Below, piece by piece: positions 7,923-16,600 of a stretch of DNA of 33,321 nucleotides. The first letter of the stretch is position 1, and each line of letters opens with the position of its first letter. The position numbers and the translations under genes are program-made. The DNA is from Sulfuricellaceae bacterium (lineage in GTDB: Bacteria > Pseudomonadota > Gammaproteobacteria > Burkholderiales > Sulfuricellaceae), in NCBI GenBank assembly GCA_030690895.1, contig JAUYFQ010000132.1:1-33321 (forward strand), written 5' to 3'. The notes under the pieces are model-generated. The model saw only the letters and a program-made list of their open reading frames with translations, was not told the DNA's origin and ran no database searches.

Positions 7923-10433
7923 TCAGAAATCAAAGTCGCTGGTGAACGACCGGCGAATTGTGTAGCGCAATGTTTTGTACTCACGGTGATGCGAGGTGCC
8001 TTCCATCGGCTCTTCCAGACGCAACACCACCTGCTGCCCGTTGGCCTCGTCCGCCTTGCGGCTCAACACAAAGCGCACCGGCATTTCGCGGTCGCGCGGA
8101 TTGTCGGAAACGAGGTCGAACTTCAGTTCATGGCTATCCGAAACCAGTTCGCCAGCCAGCGTGTAAATGCCGGCGCGCAAGCTGCGGCCTTGCCGTTTTT
8201 CAGTTACCGCCTGGGTCTGGTACAGCACCACCGCCACTTGGCCGGAAGTGATGGTCTTGTTGCCGGTGCCGATGATTTCCACCTCAACCCGGGAAACATC
8301 GCTCTGGCGTTTCTTGTTGATGCGCAGCACCGGAATCACCACTTCCTGCAAGGTGGCGCCGCCATGCACAAAGCGGCTGCCCGAACCTTTCAGGCGCAAC
8401 CGGCTGATGGATTTAGGAATCTGCACTTCCATCGTTCCCTCCAACCCCAATTGCGCCGGCATGAAGGACTTGAAGCTTGAACTGGACCTCAGTCCGGTGC
8501 CCAGTACAAAGCGGCGATCCCGGTAGAGGACATCCCCTTGCGGCTCGCTGGCCATGAAGTCGCTCTCTTCCAACACCCTGTTCTGATAAAGAAAGCCGTG
8601 GTCAGCGGTGACCAACACATTGTTGGCGTTGGCATTGGTCAGTTTCTTGATGATGCGGATCAGCTCCTGCAAGGTTTCCTCGGCGGCGGCGAAAACCCGT
8701 TCCTCGGTATCGCGGGTGTCACCGGTCTTGTCGATCAGGTTGTGATAGACGTAGATGACGTCATGGTCGCGCACCAGCGCGCGTGATTCATCGCGCCCCA
8801 TCTGTATCAACTCTTCCGCCTGAATCGCCTTGGAAGCCGGCACGCTGGCCGCCAGAATCTTGCCCCGGTTGACCGTGCCCTGGGCGCTTTGCCCATCCAC
8901 CAGCACCAGACCCGAGTCATTGTCCACCAGGGTCAATGTCGTGTTCGGCAGCAGCGCCGCCATGCCCAACTGGGTATAGCTCGGCAACATCGAGAGGGCC
9001 GGTGACAGTTCGGCTTCGAAGCGATCCTCCTGGCGAATCAGACTATGCAGTTCATCGCCAATTTCATAACGGAAAGCATCGGAAATCAGCACGCAAACCT
9101 TGGCCTTGCGCTCCAGAAAAGGTTGCACCCAATGACTGAAAAACCGGCGTTGCAGCACGATGGGCGCGGCATCCCAAATCGGAGCCGCATCCACAAAGAT
9201 CTGCCAGTTGTTGTTCAGCTTGAGCAGATAGTTATTGCTGTAAAGGTTCTCCACCTGCGTATTCAAATCTGCCAGCAATGACGCTTGGCCGGACTTGCGC
9301 GCGTGACAGATGAACTTCCGATACAACTGATCCAGCCTGAACCAGCTACGCGCATAGTTCTGCACGCCCTCGGCCAGCGACGCCATTTCCAGCCGCGCCC
9401 CGGCCAGGGTATGGATGAAATCGGCCGCCACATCCACCGCGCTATAGAGATCGGCATACTTCCCATACCAATGCCCCTGGCGGCGTTGACGCACCCATTG
9501 CGCCACATCAGCGGCAGAAAGCGTGCGACTGGTAATGCCTTGCACCATATCGCTGAGAATTTTTAGGTCGATCAGCTCGAAGAAATCCACTTCAAGCAAG
9601 TCGCGGGCATCGCAGCGGTGCAGTTCCTGCTCCATGCCCAGCACATCCGCGCATTGCTCGGAAAGCGTTTCAAAGCTGGACTCATACTGGCGGCTGTCCT
9701 TCCAGCGCTTGAGGAACACCAGCGCCTCGGCGGATAACTTGCCATTTTTGTTAGCCACACTCCCATCGGTTGCCATGGCAAAACAGGACTTGAACAGCTC
9801 GATGACAAAGTCGCGCAGGCCCGGCGTCTTCGAGTCATAGCCATAGCTGCGCTGCATCTGCTGCCACAAGAAGGTATCCAGCCCACAGCGGGAAACCAGC
9901 TTGGTGCGTTCTTCTCTTTCCTCCGCCAGATCGGCCAACAGGGCTTCCAGAATCACATCCAGACGCGGCTCCGCACCGGCGCAGACGGCCAGCAACTTCA
10001 AACGCAAAGCACTCGCGGAATCGTCGCTCTTCAGGAGTTTCTTCAGCGCCTCCTTGCGTTTGCCGGCCTCGAAGAAAGCCGCATGCGCTTGCACCACCTC
10101 GGCAAACGCCGGCCCCAGGTCCAACTCGGCCAGCCACATTGCCACCTGTGTCGTGCGGAATTCTTCGTGCGCCAGTTGCACATCCAGCAGCCAGTTTTCC
10201 AGATCCGGCGGCTGCGGGCCATCGCGGTAAAGCAGGAATTTCTGTTCCGGCTGCTCACGCAGAATGCGGTGCTTGACGCCAAACTCGTTGTTGGTCAGCT
10301 CGACCTTCTCGATGCCGGGCAGTTCCAGCGCCTCATAGTCGGCGCGCAACTCGTGCAAGTTGTCGTACCAGAAGACGATGCGGTGTTTCTCGAAAAGGCG
10401 GGTCAGCGCTTGACCGATCTTGCCCTCGCTCAT
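7923..10433 (-). CDS. pglZ: BREX-1 phosphatase-like protein PglZ, type A
   Basis: PglZ belongs to the alkaline phosphatase superfamily and is a core BREX protein thought to act with PglX in the defence and methylation complex. At 836 residues it has the usual length. The metal-binding blocks are visible: VLISDAFRYEIGDELH (around 445), YVYHNLIDKTGD (around 555) and VTADHGFLYQ (around 609). The N-terminal LFEKHRIVFWYDNLHELRADYE is typical of type A PglZ. The C-terminus carries a beta-rich domain. Its ATG overlaps the fic stop by 4 nt (ATGA), so its translation is probably coupled to the Fic gene, an unusual partner. Confidence 0.96.
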   Translation of the reverse strand: MSEGKIGQALTRLFEKHRIVFWYDNLHELRADYEALELPGIEKVELTNNEFGVKHRILREQPEQKFLLYRDGPQPPDLENWLLDVQLAHEEFRTTQVAMWLAELDLGPAFAEVVQAHAAFFEAGKRKEALKKLLKSDDSASALRLKLLAVCAGAEPRLDVILEALLADLAEEREERTKLVSRCGLDTFLWQQMQRSYGYDSKTPGLRDFVIELFKSCFAMATDGSVANKNGKLSAEALVFLKRWKDSRQYESSFETLSEQCADVLGMEQELHRCDARDLLEVDFFELIDLKILSDMVQGITSRTLSAADVAQWVRQRRQGHWYGKYADLYSAVDVAADFIHTLAGARLEMASLAEGVQNYARSWFRLDQLYRKFICHARKSGQASLLADLNTQVENLYSNNYLLKLNNNWQIFVDAAPIWDAAPIVLQRRFFSHWVQPFLERKAKVCVLISDAFRYEIGDELHSLIRQEDRFEAELSPALSMLPSYTQLGMAALLPNTTLTLVDNDSGLVLVDGQSAQGTVNRGKILAASVPASKAIQAEELIQMGRDESRALVRDHDVIYVYHNLIDKTGDTRDTEERVFAAAEETLQELIRIIKKLTNANANNVLVTADHGFLYQNRVLEESDFMASEPQGDVLYRDRRFVLGTGLRSSSSFKSFMPAQLGLEGTMEVQIPKSISRLRLKGSGSRFVHGGATLQEVVIPVLRINKKRQSDVSRVEVEIIGTGNKTITSGQVAVVLYQTQAVTEKRQGRSLRAGIYTLAGELVSDSHELKFDLVSDNPRDREMPVRFVLSRKADEANGQQVVLRLEEPMEGTSHHREYKTLRYTIRRSFTSDFDF

Positions 10434-11536
10434 ACCCCTTGCCCCCCTGCATTCTTCTCTGCCGGATTTTTCTCAGCCACATTGGGCAAGGCGTACCACG
10501 TTCCTTTGCCCTGGCCATGTTGTTCCAGCAAATGACTGTTGACCAATTCCGCCAACCTATTCTTGATCGTGGCGCGCTTGGCTTGGGTAGCCAGCATGAT
10601 TTCGCCGGTGGTAATCCGTCCGCTTTCCTTGACCAACTCCAGGATGTCTGCCGCCAATTGCGGCATGGCTTGCAAGAAATACTGCTCACGCTCGACCTTT
10701 TTCAGCAGGTTATCTTTCTGTTTTTTCAGTGCGCGCAGAAAGAACAGCAGCCAGGGTTCCCACTCGGGCTCATCCATCTGCAAAGTCGTTTGCGTGCGGC
10801 GCAAGGCCAGGTAGTAGCCCTCCTTATTGGCCTCCACTACGCTCTCCATGGAGCTGTAGGGCACGTACACATAGCCAGTCTTCAGCAGAAGCAGCGTGGT
10901 CAATATGCGCGACAACCGGCCGTTGCCATCCTGGAATGGGTGGATAGCCAGAAAACGCACCACAAATACCGCCACCACCAACAGCGGATGCAAGAACTTA
11001 TCCAGCAGCGCCTGGTTGGCCCATTCCACCAACTGCTGCATTTGCAGGGGCGTAGCAAAGGGCGTCGAGGTTTCGAAGATGATGCCGAGTTCCTTCCCGT
11101 TCTCATCGAAAACCGCCACGCTATTGGAAAGCGTCTTGTAAGCCCCCCGATGACGCTCATCCTTCTCGCTATGCCGCAACAGCAAGGCATGCAGCTGCTT
11201 GATGTGGTTCTCGGTCAGCGGAATCGTGCTGTAGGAATCAAACAGTAACTGCATCACCTCCGCGTACCCCGCCACCTCCTGTTCGTCACGAGTAGCAAAT
11301 TGCTTCTGCTCCAGGTTCTGCAGCAGGCTTTCCACTTCCCGATCGGTCAGCTTTGCCCCTTCGATACGGGTGGAAGAAGCCACACTTTCCACGGTAGCCA
11401 CCCGGCGCAGCGCTTCCAGCCGCTCTGGTGCCAGATTGCGGAAAGCTTTCCAGCCGCCTTTGAACTCATCGATCTCCGCGATCAGATTCAGGATTTCAGG
11501 TGTGATCTGTGGTTTGACTAGCGGCACAGCGAACAC
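10430..11536 (-). CDS. Fic-family protein with inhibitory motif and winged HTH
   Basis: Fic proteins transfer AMP or a related group to target proteins. This 368-residue protein has the complete catalytic motif HPFQDGNGRLSR (199-210) and an N-terminal inhibitory-helix motif SSTRIEG (54-60), which marks it as a self-inhibited Fic. After a helical domain, residues 310-357 form a winged helix-turn-helix (GRITTGEIMLATQAKRATIKNR). This is the common Fic-plus-HTH architecture, suggesting DNA binding or autoregulation. The start is GTG at 11536. No Fic gene belongs to the known BREX core. Its stop overlaps pglZ by 4 nt, and three iterated AGCC(A/G)TA sites lie just upstream. Confidence 0.95.
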   Translation of the reverse strand: MFAVPLVKPQITPEILNLIAEIDEFKGGWKAFRNLAPERLEALRRVATVESVASSTRIEGAKLTDREVESLLQNLEQKQFATRDEQEVAGYAEVMQLLFDSYSTIPLTENHIKQLHALLLRHSEKDERHRGAYKTLSNSVAVFDENGKELGIIFETSTPFATPLQMQQLVEWANQALLDKFLHPLLVVAVFVVRFLAIHPFQDGNGRLSRILTTLLLLKTGYVYVPYSSMESVVEANKEGYYLALRRTQTTLQMDEPEWEPWLLFFLRALKKQKDNLLKKVEREQYFLQAMPQLAADILELVKESGRITTGEIMLATQAKRATIKNRLAELVNSHLLEQHGQGKGTWYALPNVAEKNPAEKNAGGQGV

Positions 11537-11540
11537 CCAT

Positions 11541-11569
11541 AGCCATAAAAATAGCCGTATTTAGCCATA
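11541..11569. promoter_or_regulatory. three iterated AGCC(A/G)TA sites before fic
   Basis: AGCCATA (11541-11547), AGCCGTA (11553-11559) and AGCCATA (11563-11569) are spaced 12 and 10 bp, close to one helical turn. They occupy the AT-rich part of the 86-bp gap before the fic GTG. This would suit a binding site for the Fic winged HTH or another regulator. The gap holds no gene. Confidence 0.45.
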
Positions 11570-11622
11570 TTTTGAAACACCACAGTGTGGGGGAACATGG
11601 CCTTTGCTTTCGCAATGAATCG

Positions 11623-12258
11623 TCATGCACCCATTACCGCTTTCAGCTCATCGACAAAGCGCCTTGCCCAAGGCGAGGCATCCGTCACCTTGGCCGGGTC
11701 TATCAAGGCCAGCAGTTTGAACGAATGCTCACCTTTGCCGTATTGCGCTTTTGTCTTGCAGTCACGGGTAGCCGCAGCCAAGGATTGGTAAATCTGTTGC
11801 TTGGCGACTGATTCGACCGAATTGGCTGTAGCAGGAAGTTGGTTGTCCTTGAAACCCTGGCCAAAGAAGGATTTGAGGGTGCCTCTGTCCGCAAGCAGCC
11901 AGCTTTCCATGCACTGCGTCATCAGGTGGCATTGCAAATCCTTGGCACCATCAGGTTTTTCCCACTCATCGCCCTTCCGCTGCCGCAAGTGCTGCCAGGG
12001 CAGCCATTTGTTCGGGTTATCACCGGGTTGGGAAGCCACAGCAACCGGGGCTTCGCTGTCGACAAGCAGTAGTGCCGGCTCACCATTTTTTAGCGCTGTG
12101 CAAAAAGAATCGAATGCATCCTCGCGGCCGCCACAGGCAACAATTCGCGGCATATGGCCTTTGAGCCCAGCCTTTTCCAGGAAACTTGAAAAACCCTCAC
12201 GGCATGCCGTTTTCAAGGCGGCAGCATCGCCGCCGCCCTCCACATACAACTTCACCAT
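11623..12258 (-). CDS. DUF4276 protein, TOPRIM-like, partner of the upstream ATPase
   Basis: A 211-residue DUF4276 protein. It begins MVKLYVEGGGD, with Glu7 in a VEG-type TOPRIM first motif, and has LLLVDSEAP (Asp67, Glu69) as the second acidic motif. Those are the metal-binding residues of TOPRIM folds, so a nuclease role is likely but inferred. The start is taken at 12258 because the family begins at MVKLYVEG. That ATG overlaps the ATPase stop by 7 nt. ATPase/DUF4276 pairs resemble the ATPase-TOPRIM pairs of PARIS (AriA/AriB) and the fused OLD and GajA proteins, although DUF4276 differs from the AriB family (DUF4435). Confidence 0.82.
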   Translation of the reverse strand: MVKLYVEGGGDAAALKTACREGFSSFLEKAGLKGHMPRIVACGGREDAFDSFCTALKNGEPALLLVDSEAPVAVASQPGDNPNKWLPWQHLRQRKGDEWEKPDGAKDLQCHLMTQCMESWLLADRGTLKSFFGQGFKDNQLPATANSVESVAKQQIYQSLAAATRDCKTKAQYGKGEHSFKLLALIDPAKVTDASPWARRFVDELKAVMGA

Positions 12259-13418
12259 CTTGTCCCCCCGATCTCGCCACGCGTCCAGAGCTGGCCCAGG
12301 CGATATTTCTCCAGCCAAGGCTTGAGCTTCTCGGCATCGAGTCGAGTCAGGGTCGTCCCATGTTCGTTTTTCTCCGCGACCAGAACGGCTTCCGGCTGAT
12401 CGGTCATCGCATCCACCAGTACATCGGAATGCGTTGTGATGATGATCTGGGTCCGTTCAGCAGCTTCTTTCAATAACGCGGCCAGCGTCGGCAACACATC
12501 CGGGTGCAACCCCAACTCAGGTTCCTCGATGCAGATCAAGGGCGGCGGGTTGGGATGGCAAAGGATGGCAAGCAGGCACAGATAGCGCAGTGTTCCATCA
12601 GATAAACGTGTTGCCGGAACGGTGAAGCGGCCTTCGTGAAAAAACACCTGCACCGTTCCACCTTCAATCTGCACATCAAAGTCGTCGATGCCGCTATAGA
12701 GCGCTTGCAAGGCTTTCAATAACCGTTGTTTGACGAGTGGATCGCGGCGCAAGCGGTTGAGCACCAAGCCCAGATTGCTGGCATCCGGTTCCAGCATATC
12801 GTTGGGCAGATCCGTTTTTTGCGGCAGGCGTGGAATCGTGTAACGACCAAAACTCCACTCCCGATACAAGCGGATTTTTCCAAGTACTTGGCCGAGATAA
12901 GTGATTTCCGGGTACTGGTCGGGGTCGCGGCGTTGGGACAGGATGGATTTTTCCAGATCGACATCCTCTTGCTGAAGCGACCGGCTCTTACCTTTCACGT
13001 TCAGTGCTGGATGGCCGTTATTGAAGTGATAGTAAAAATAGGGCTGTTGATGTCTAGGGCCATCCGGCTTCTCGTTTTCAATCCGCTCATCAACGATTTC
13101 AAAGCGTTGTCCCACCTCGGTAAAGGCAAGTTGATAGCGCAGACTTTGCGGCCCCTTGGGGTTGTCAATCACTACATCCAAAGACGCGGTGGGTGTCCCT
13201 GAAGCACCTTTCCAGAGCCAATCACGTACACCCCCACCTTCACGAATGGGCTTGAGCAATTGCTCGGGCGTACTGCGAAGCAGCTCGATGGATTCAAGCA
13301 GATTGGATTTTCCGGAGCCATTAGGGCCAATAATTACATTCAATGGCCTCAGCGGGATTGTTTCGGATGACTCCCCGAAACTCAGAAAATTATTCAGTTT
13401 GATGGCATGGATCAGCAT
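12252..13418 (-). CDS. RecF/SMC-like AAA ATPase (AAA_21), pair 2
   Basis: A 388-residue ABC-type ATPase of the RecF/OLD group. It shows Walker A GPNGSGKS (31-38), an ABC signature-like LSDGTLRYL (272-280), Walker B LICIEEPELGLHP (294-306, catalytic Glu299) and an H-loop TTHSD (His330). The middle region between 60 and 250 is the arm or insertion typical of this group and has no long coiled coil. It is likely to dimerise on ATP and control the TOPRIM-like partner encoded 7 nt overlapping downstream. A repeat element at 13486-13595 separates it from pglX, so the pair may be a later insertion into the operon with its own promoter. Confidence 0.9.
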   Translation of the reverse strand: MLIHAIKLNNFLSFGESSETIPLRPLNVIIGPNGSGKSNLLESIELLRSTPEQLLKPIREGGGVRDWLWKGASGTPTASLDVVIDNPKGPQSLRYQLAFTEVGQRFEIVDERIENEKPDGPRHQQPYFYYHFNNGHPALNVKGKSRSLQQEDVDLEKSILSQRRDPDQYPEITYLGQVLGKIRLYREWSFGRYTIPRLPQKTDLPNDMLEPDASNLGLVLNRLRRDPLVKQRLLKALQALYSGIDDFDVQIEGGTVQVFFHEGRFTVPATRLSDGTLRYLCLLAILCHPNPPPLICIEEPELGLHPDVLPTLAALLKEAAERTQIIITTHSDVLVDAMTDQPEAVLVAEKNEHGTTLTRLDAEKLKPWLEKYRLGQLWTRGEIGGTRW

Positions 13419-13485
13419 CGCATTTGTTCCTTGTCACAAATAATGTGGGAGCGTTGTAAGCAATCACGCATAACCGTTATTAATC

Positions 13486-13595
13486 CGTCATTCCCGAGTG
13501 GTTTTATCGGGAATCCAGATCCGCCATCTGACTGGCTTTTCACCCTTGGTTTGGTGAACGAACTGGATTCCCGATAAAAGCATTCGGGAATGACG
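13486..13595. repeat. 110-bp paired inverted repeat inside the BREX operon
   Basis: CGTCATTCCCGA...CGGGAATCCAG at the left and CTGGATTCCCGA...CGGGAATGACG at the right are mirror images with a central spacer of about 40 bp. It has the same layout as the element at 1-103 but with a 13-bp interior in each ATTCCC/GGGAAT unit. It sits in the 268-bp gap between the pglX stop and the pair-2 ATPase start. The rest of that gap shows no gene. Confidence 0.85.
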
Positions 13596-13686
13596 ACCCA
13601 AACCGGTTTCACGGTTCTACTTACCCACAATTGTGGAGGCACTGACTCCACAATCTTGATGAAGTTGTTCGGTGTTCGAGCATGGA

Positions 13687-16600
13687 TTACTCCTCATCCT
13701 TCGCATCCAGCCCTGGAATCTTCTTCAGTGCCGCGCCGAGCTTGAGGTAGTTCACTTTCACGCCATCGTCCAGGTCGAGGGCGACTTGATGGGTGGCCAG
13801 CGGGTAGAGGGTGTCGCGTTCGTAGTCGTCCAGTTCGGACTGGGCCTTTTTCAGGGTTTCGATTTCCTTCAGCGCACGGGTTTTCTCGCCCTGGCTGGCG
13901 GAGGTGCTGATGCTGACTTGTTCCAGATGGGCGCGGTGAGCGGCGAGTTTGCTGCGAAAGTCGCGCAGGTATTGCAGGACGACGCTGACCGTATCCGGGC
14001 GGTAGCGGTGCAGGTAGATCAGGGCGTTGAAGCTGCCTTTCGGGCTACTGAACAGCCAGTAGATCGGGCGCTTTTTGTAGCGTTTGACGTGGTCGCTGTA
14101 GAACTCCTTGAGGAAGAAATCTCGGATCGGTAGCGGCTTGCCCTTCTTGCCCAGCGCGGTTTCGATGAAGCGCAGGTTTTCGTCGTAGTGCGCGTCGCCG
14201 AAGGTGATGCGCAGGAACTCGCGGAAGCGGCCGGTGATGTCGTCGGGGAACCAGTCGCCATCGAGCAGCGGAATCACGTTGTCGGCATCCGGGGTGAAGC
14301 GCGGCTGTGGCACCTGGCGCAGGTAGTCCTCCAGCGATTCGCCCTGATTGGCGAGGATCAAACCCGGCTTGTCGAGGCTGTAGCGGCCGAACATACAGCC
14401 GACGGCGTAGGAAACGAAGTCAGTTACTTGGGCAACTTCACTAGAGAAACCTATGGAAACCTCAGAAGCATCAACCTCAGGACTTGTAATGTCAGACAGA
14501 CCGTATGCGCTTGCGGTGATTTGATTGTTTTTAAGCTCAAGGTCAAGAAACCTAGTGAGTCTGGTTTCCTTCACCACATTGAAATCACGAACAGCGTTAG
14601 AAAATACTGATGTAGCAGTTTTGTTGTGCAATAGCGGAAGCCCGCTGAAGTCCCATGATTCTTCACCTTCGTCCCAAGTGGTTCGACTTATACTGATCAA
14701 CTCAGATGCTATTTCGTCTAATTGCCCAAGTTCACCAAGCTTAGGAACTGGCATGGTTTTTACTGTCCCACACTTAAAAGCCAACGTGGGCATCATTAGT
14801 GATGCGAGATAGACAAAGGTCTTTGAATTGAGTACAGAAATCATCCTGTTTAAGTGGCTTCCAACAAACACAGGGCCTTTGGCGTCAAAAAGGTAACCAG
14901 CGGGATAATGTTTGACCGCAAACTTTCCGGAACTCACATCCGGCCAAGTTGCTCCCTCCTTGAAATAAAAACCCTGACTTGGACGGACATGTCCACTAAG
15001 CTTTGCCATTGATTGACGTGATTCATCATCAAATGAAATGACCCATTCGTTACCCCCATACCAACGAATAGGAGCCCCGCCTTTATTGTATGGAATCCAC
15101 TTCTTTCGATTGTTGGCTATCGATTCGTAGCTATCCTCTTTGATAGAAAACTTATCTCTACTGATCTCCCACCAATATCGGAGGTAACTGTCATTCTGGC
15201 CGGTATGAATTCCTTCTCGAAATTCCCCGTATTCGCCGGCAGCAGGCAATTCTTCAAACACCTTAACAATCAAATCACCAGTCCAGTAGACCATCACATT
15301 CCCAGGGATTTTCAAGAACTCTGACTGTTTGAATTGGTATCTATGGTCTTTATTCAGAAGATCTAAGTTCTTTTTCTTGCCATCGCCCTCAACTAGGCGA
15401 ATGAATGTAGTAGATGCGCTTTGTGGCTTAGTGTTCTGCAAAACGAAGGCGCAGGTTTGAACAATTTCCCCACTGATTTCCTCAAACGCCTTGGTTCCAA
15501 GCTGGGCAAGCGTATTGATATGGCAAGACTCTACAATCAAGGAGCGGATGTGTTCATACGATTTCGTGAACATCCACCCTTGCATTGTTACCATCGCGAG
15601 ATAGCTTCTTGGCGCCAAGAGCCTAAGTGATCTTTCAACAAAGATTGCATACAAATCACTTCGGGTAACTTTGTAATCCTGCTCAAGGAACGCCCGTAGA
15701 TCAGGGTTAAAGTTGGCGCTTCCCATATAGGGCGGATTCGCCACCACCACCTGATAGCGCTGGCTCAGATACTCTGCCTGCTCCAGCACTCGCAGCACAT
15801 CCCGATGCACATGCTCCAGCAGCAACTGGTTGCCGATGCCTTTCTCGGCCAGCACGCGGCGAATCTCGGCATAGTCCATCGCCACCGGGCGAATCAGCGA
15901 ACCGAAGTTGTCGGCTTCCTCGAACTGGGTCAGCAGGGTGCGCAGGTTGGCGGTGAAGAGATCGCGCCCTACGGCAGCCATGTAGGCATCCAGATCGTGC
16001 GGCGCGATCTTCACGGGGCGGAGCACGCAAATATTCGGATGACACGGCGATTGATTCTGTTGAGGCGTAGGGTGGATAAGCGAAGCGCATCCACCATTGA
16101 GCGCACAAACATCATTCTTGGTGGATGCGCTATCGCTTATCCACCCTACATTGGAAACATTGGCGCGGCGGCGGAAAAAGCGCTTGTCGTATTGCAACGC
16201 CTTCATGGTCAACGCAAAAGCGGCCAGTTCGGCGGCACGTTCGTCGATTTCGATGCCATACAGGTTGTGCGTGAGGATCTTCTCGGAAATCTCGGCCGGA
16301 TCGGCGCCTTCTTCCTCATAGATGGCGTAGAGCAGATCGAAGGCGTAGGTCAGCATGTGGCCGGAGCCGCAGGCCGGGTCGCACAGCTTGATGTCTTCGG
16401 GCTTGGCGATGCGCAGGAAATCGGTCACTGGTTCCTGTGGCGCGATGAAGTAGTCCATCTGCCCAGCCAGCCGCGAATTGGGGCGGTTGAGCAGCCACAA
16501 ACGCCCAAGCGAGTTTTCCACCAGATAACGCACGATCCAGTGCGGCGTGAACAACTGGGTGGCGGCGGGGATGTTTTCCGGGGTGATTTTCTTGTTCTTC

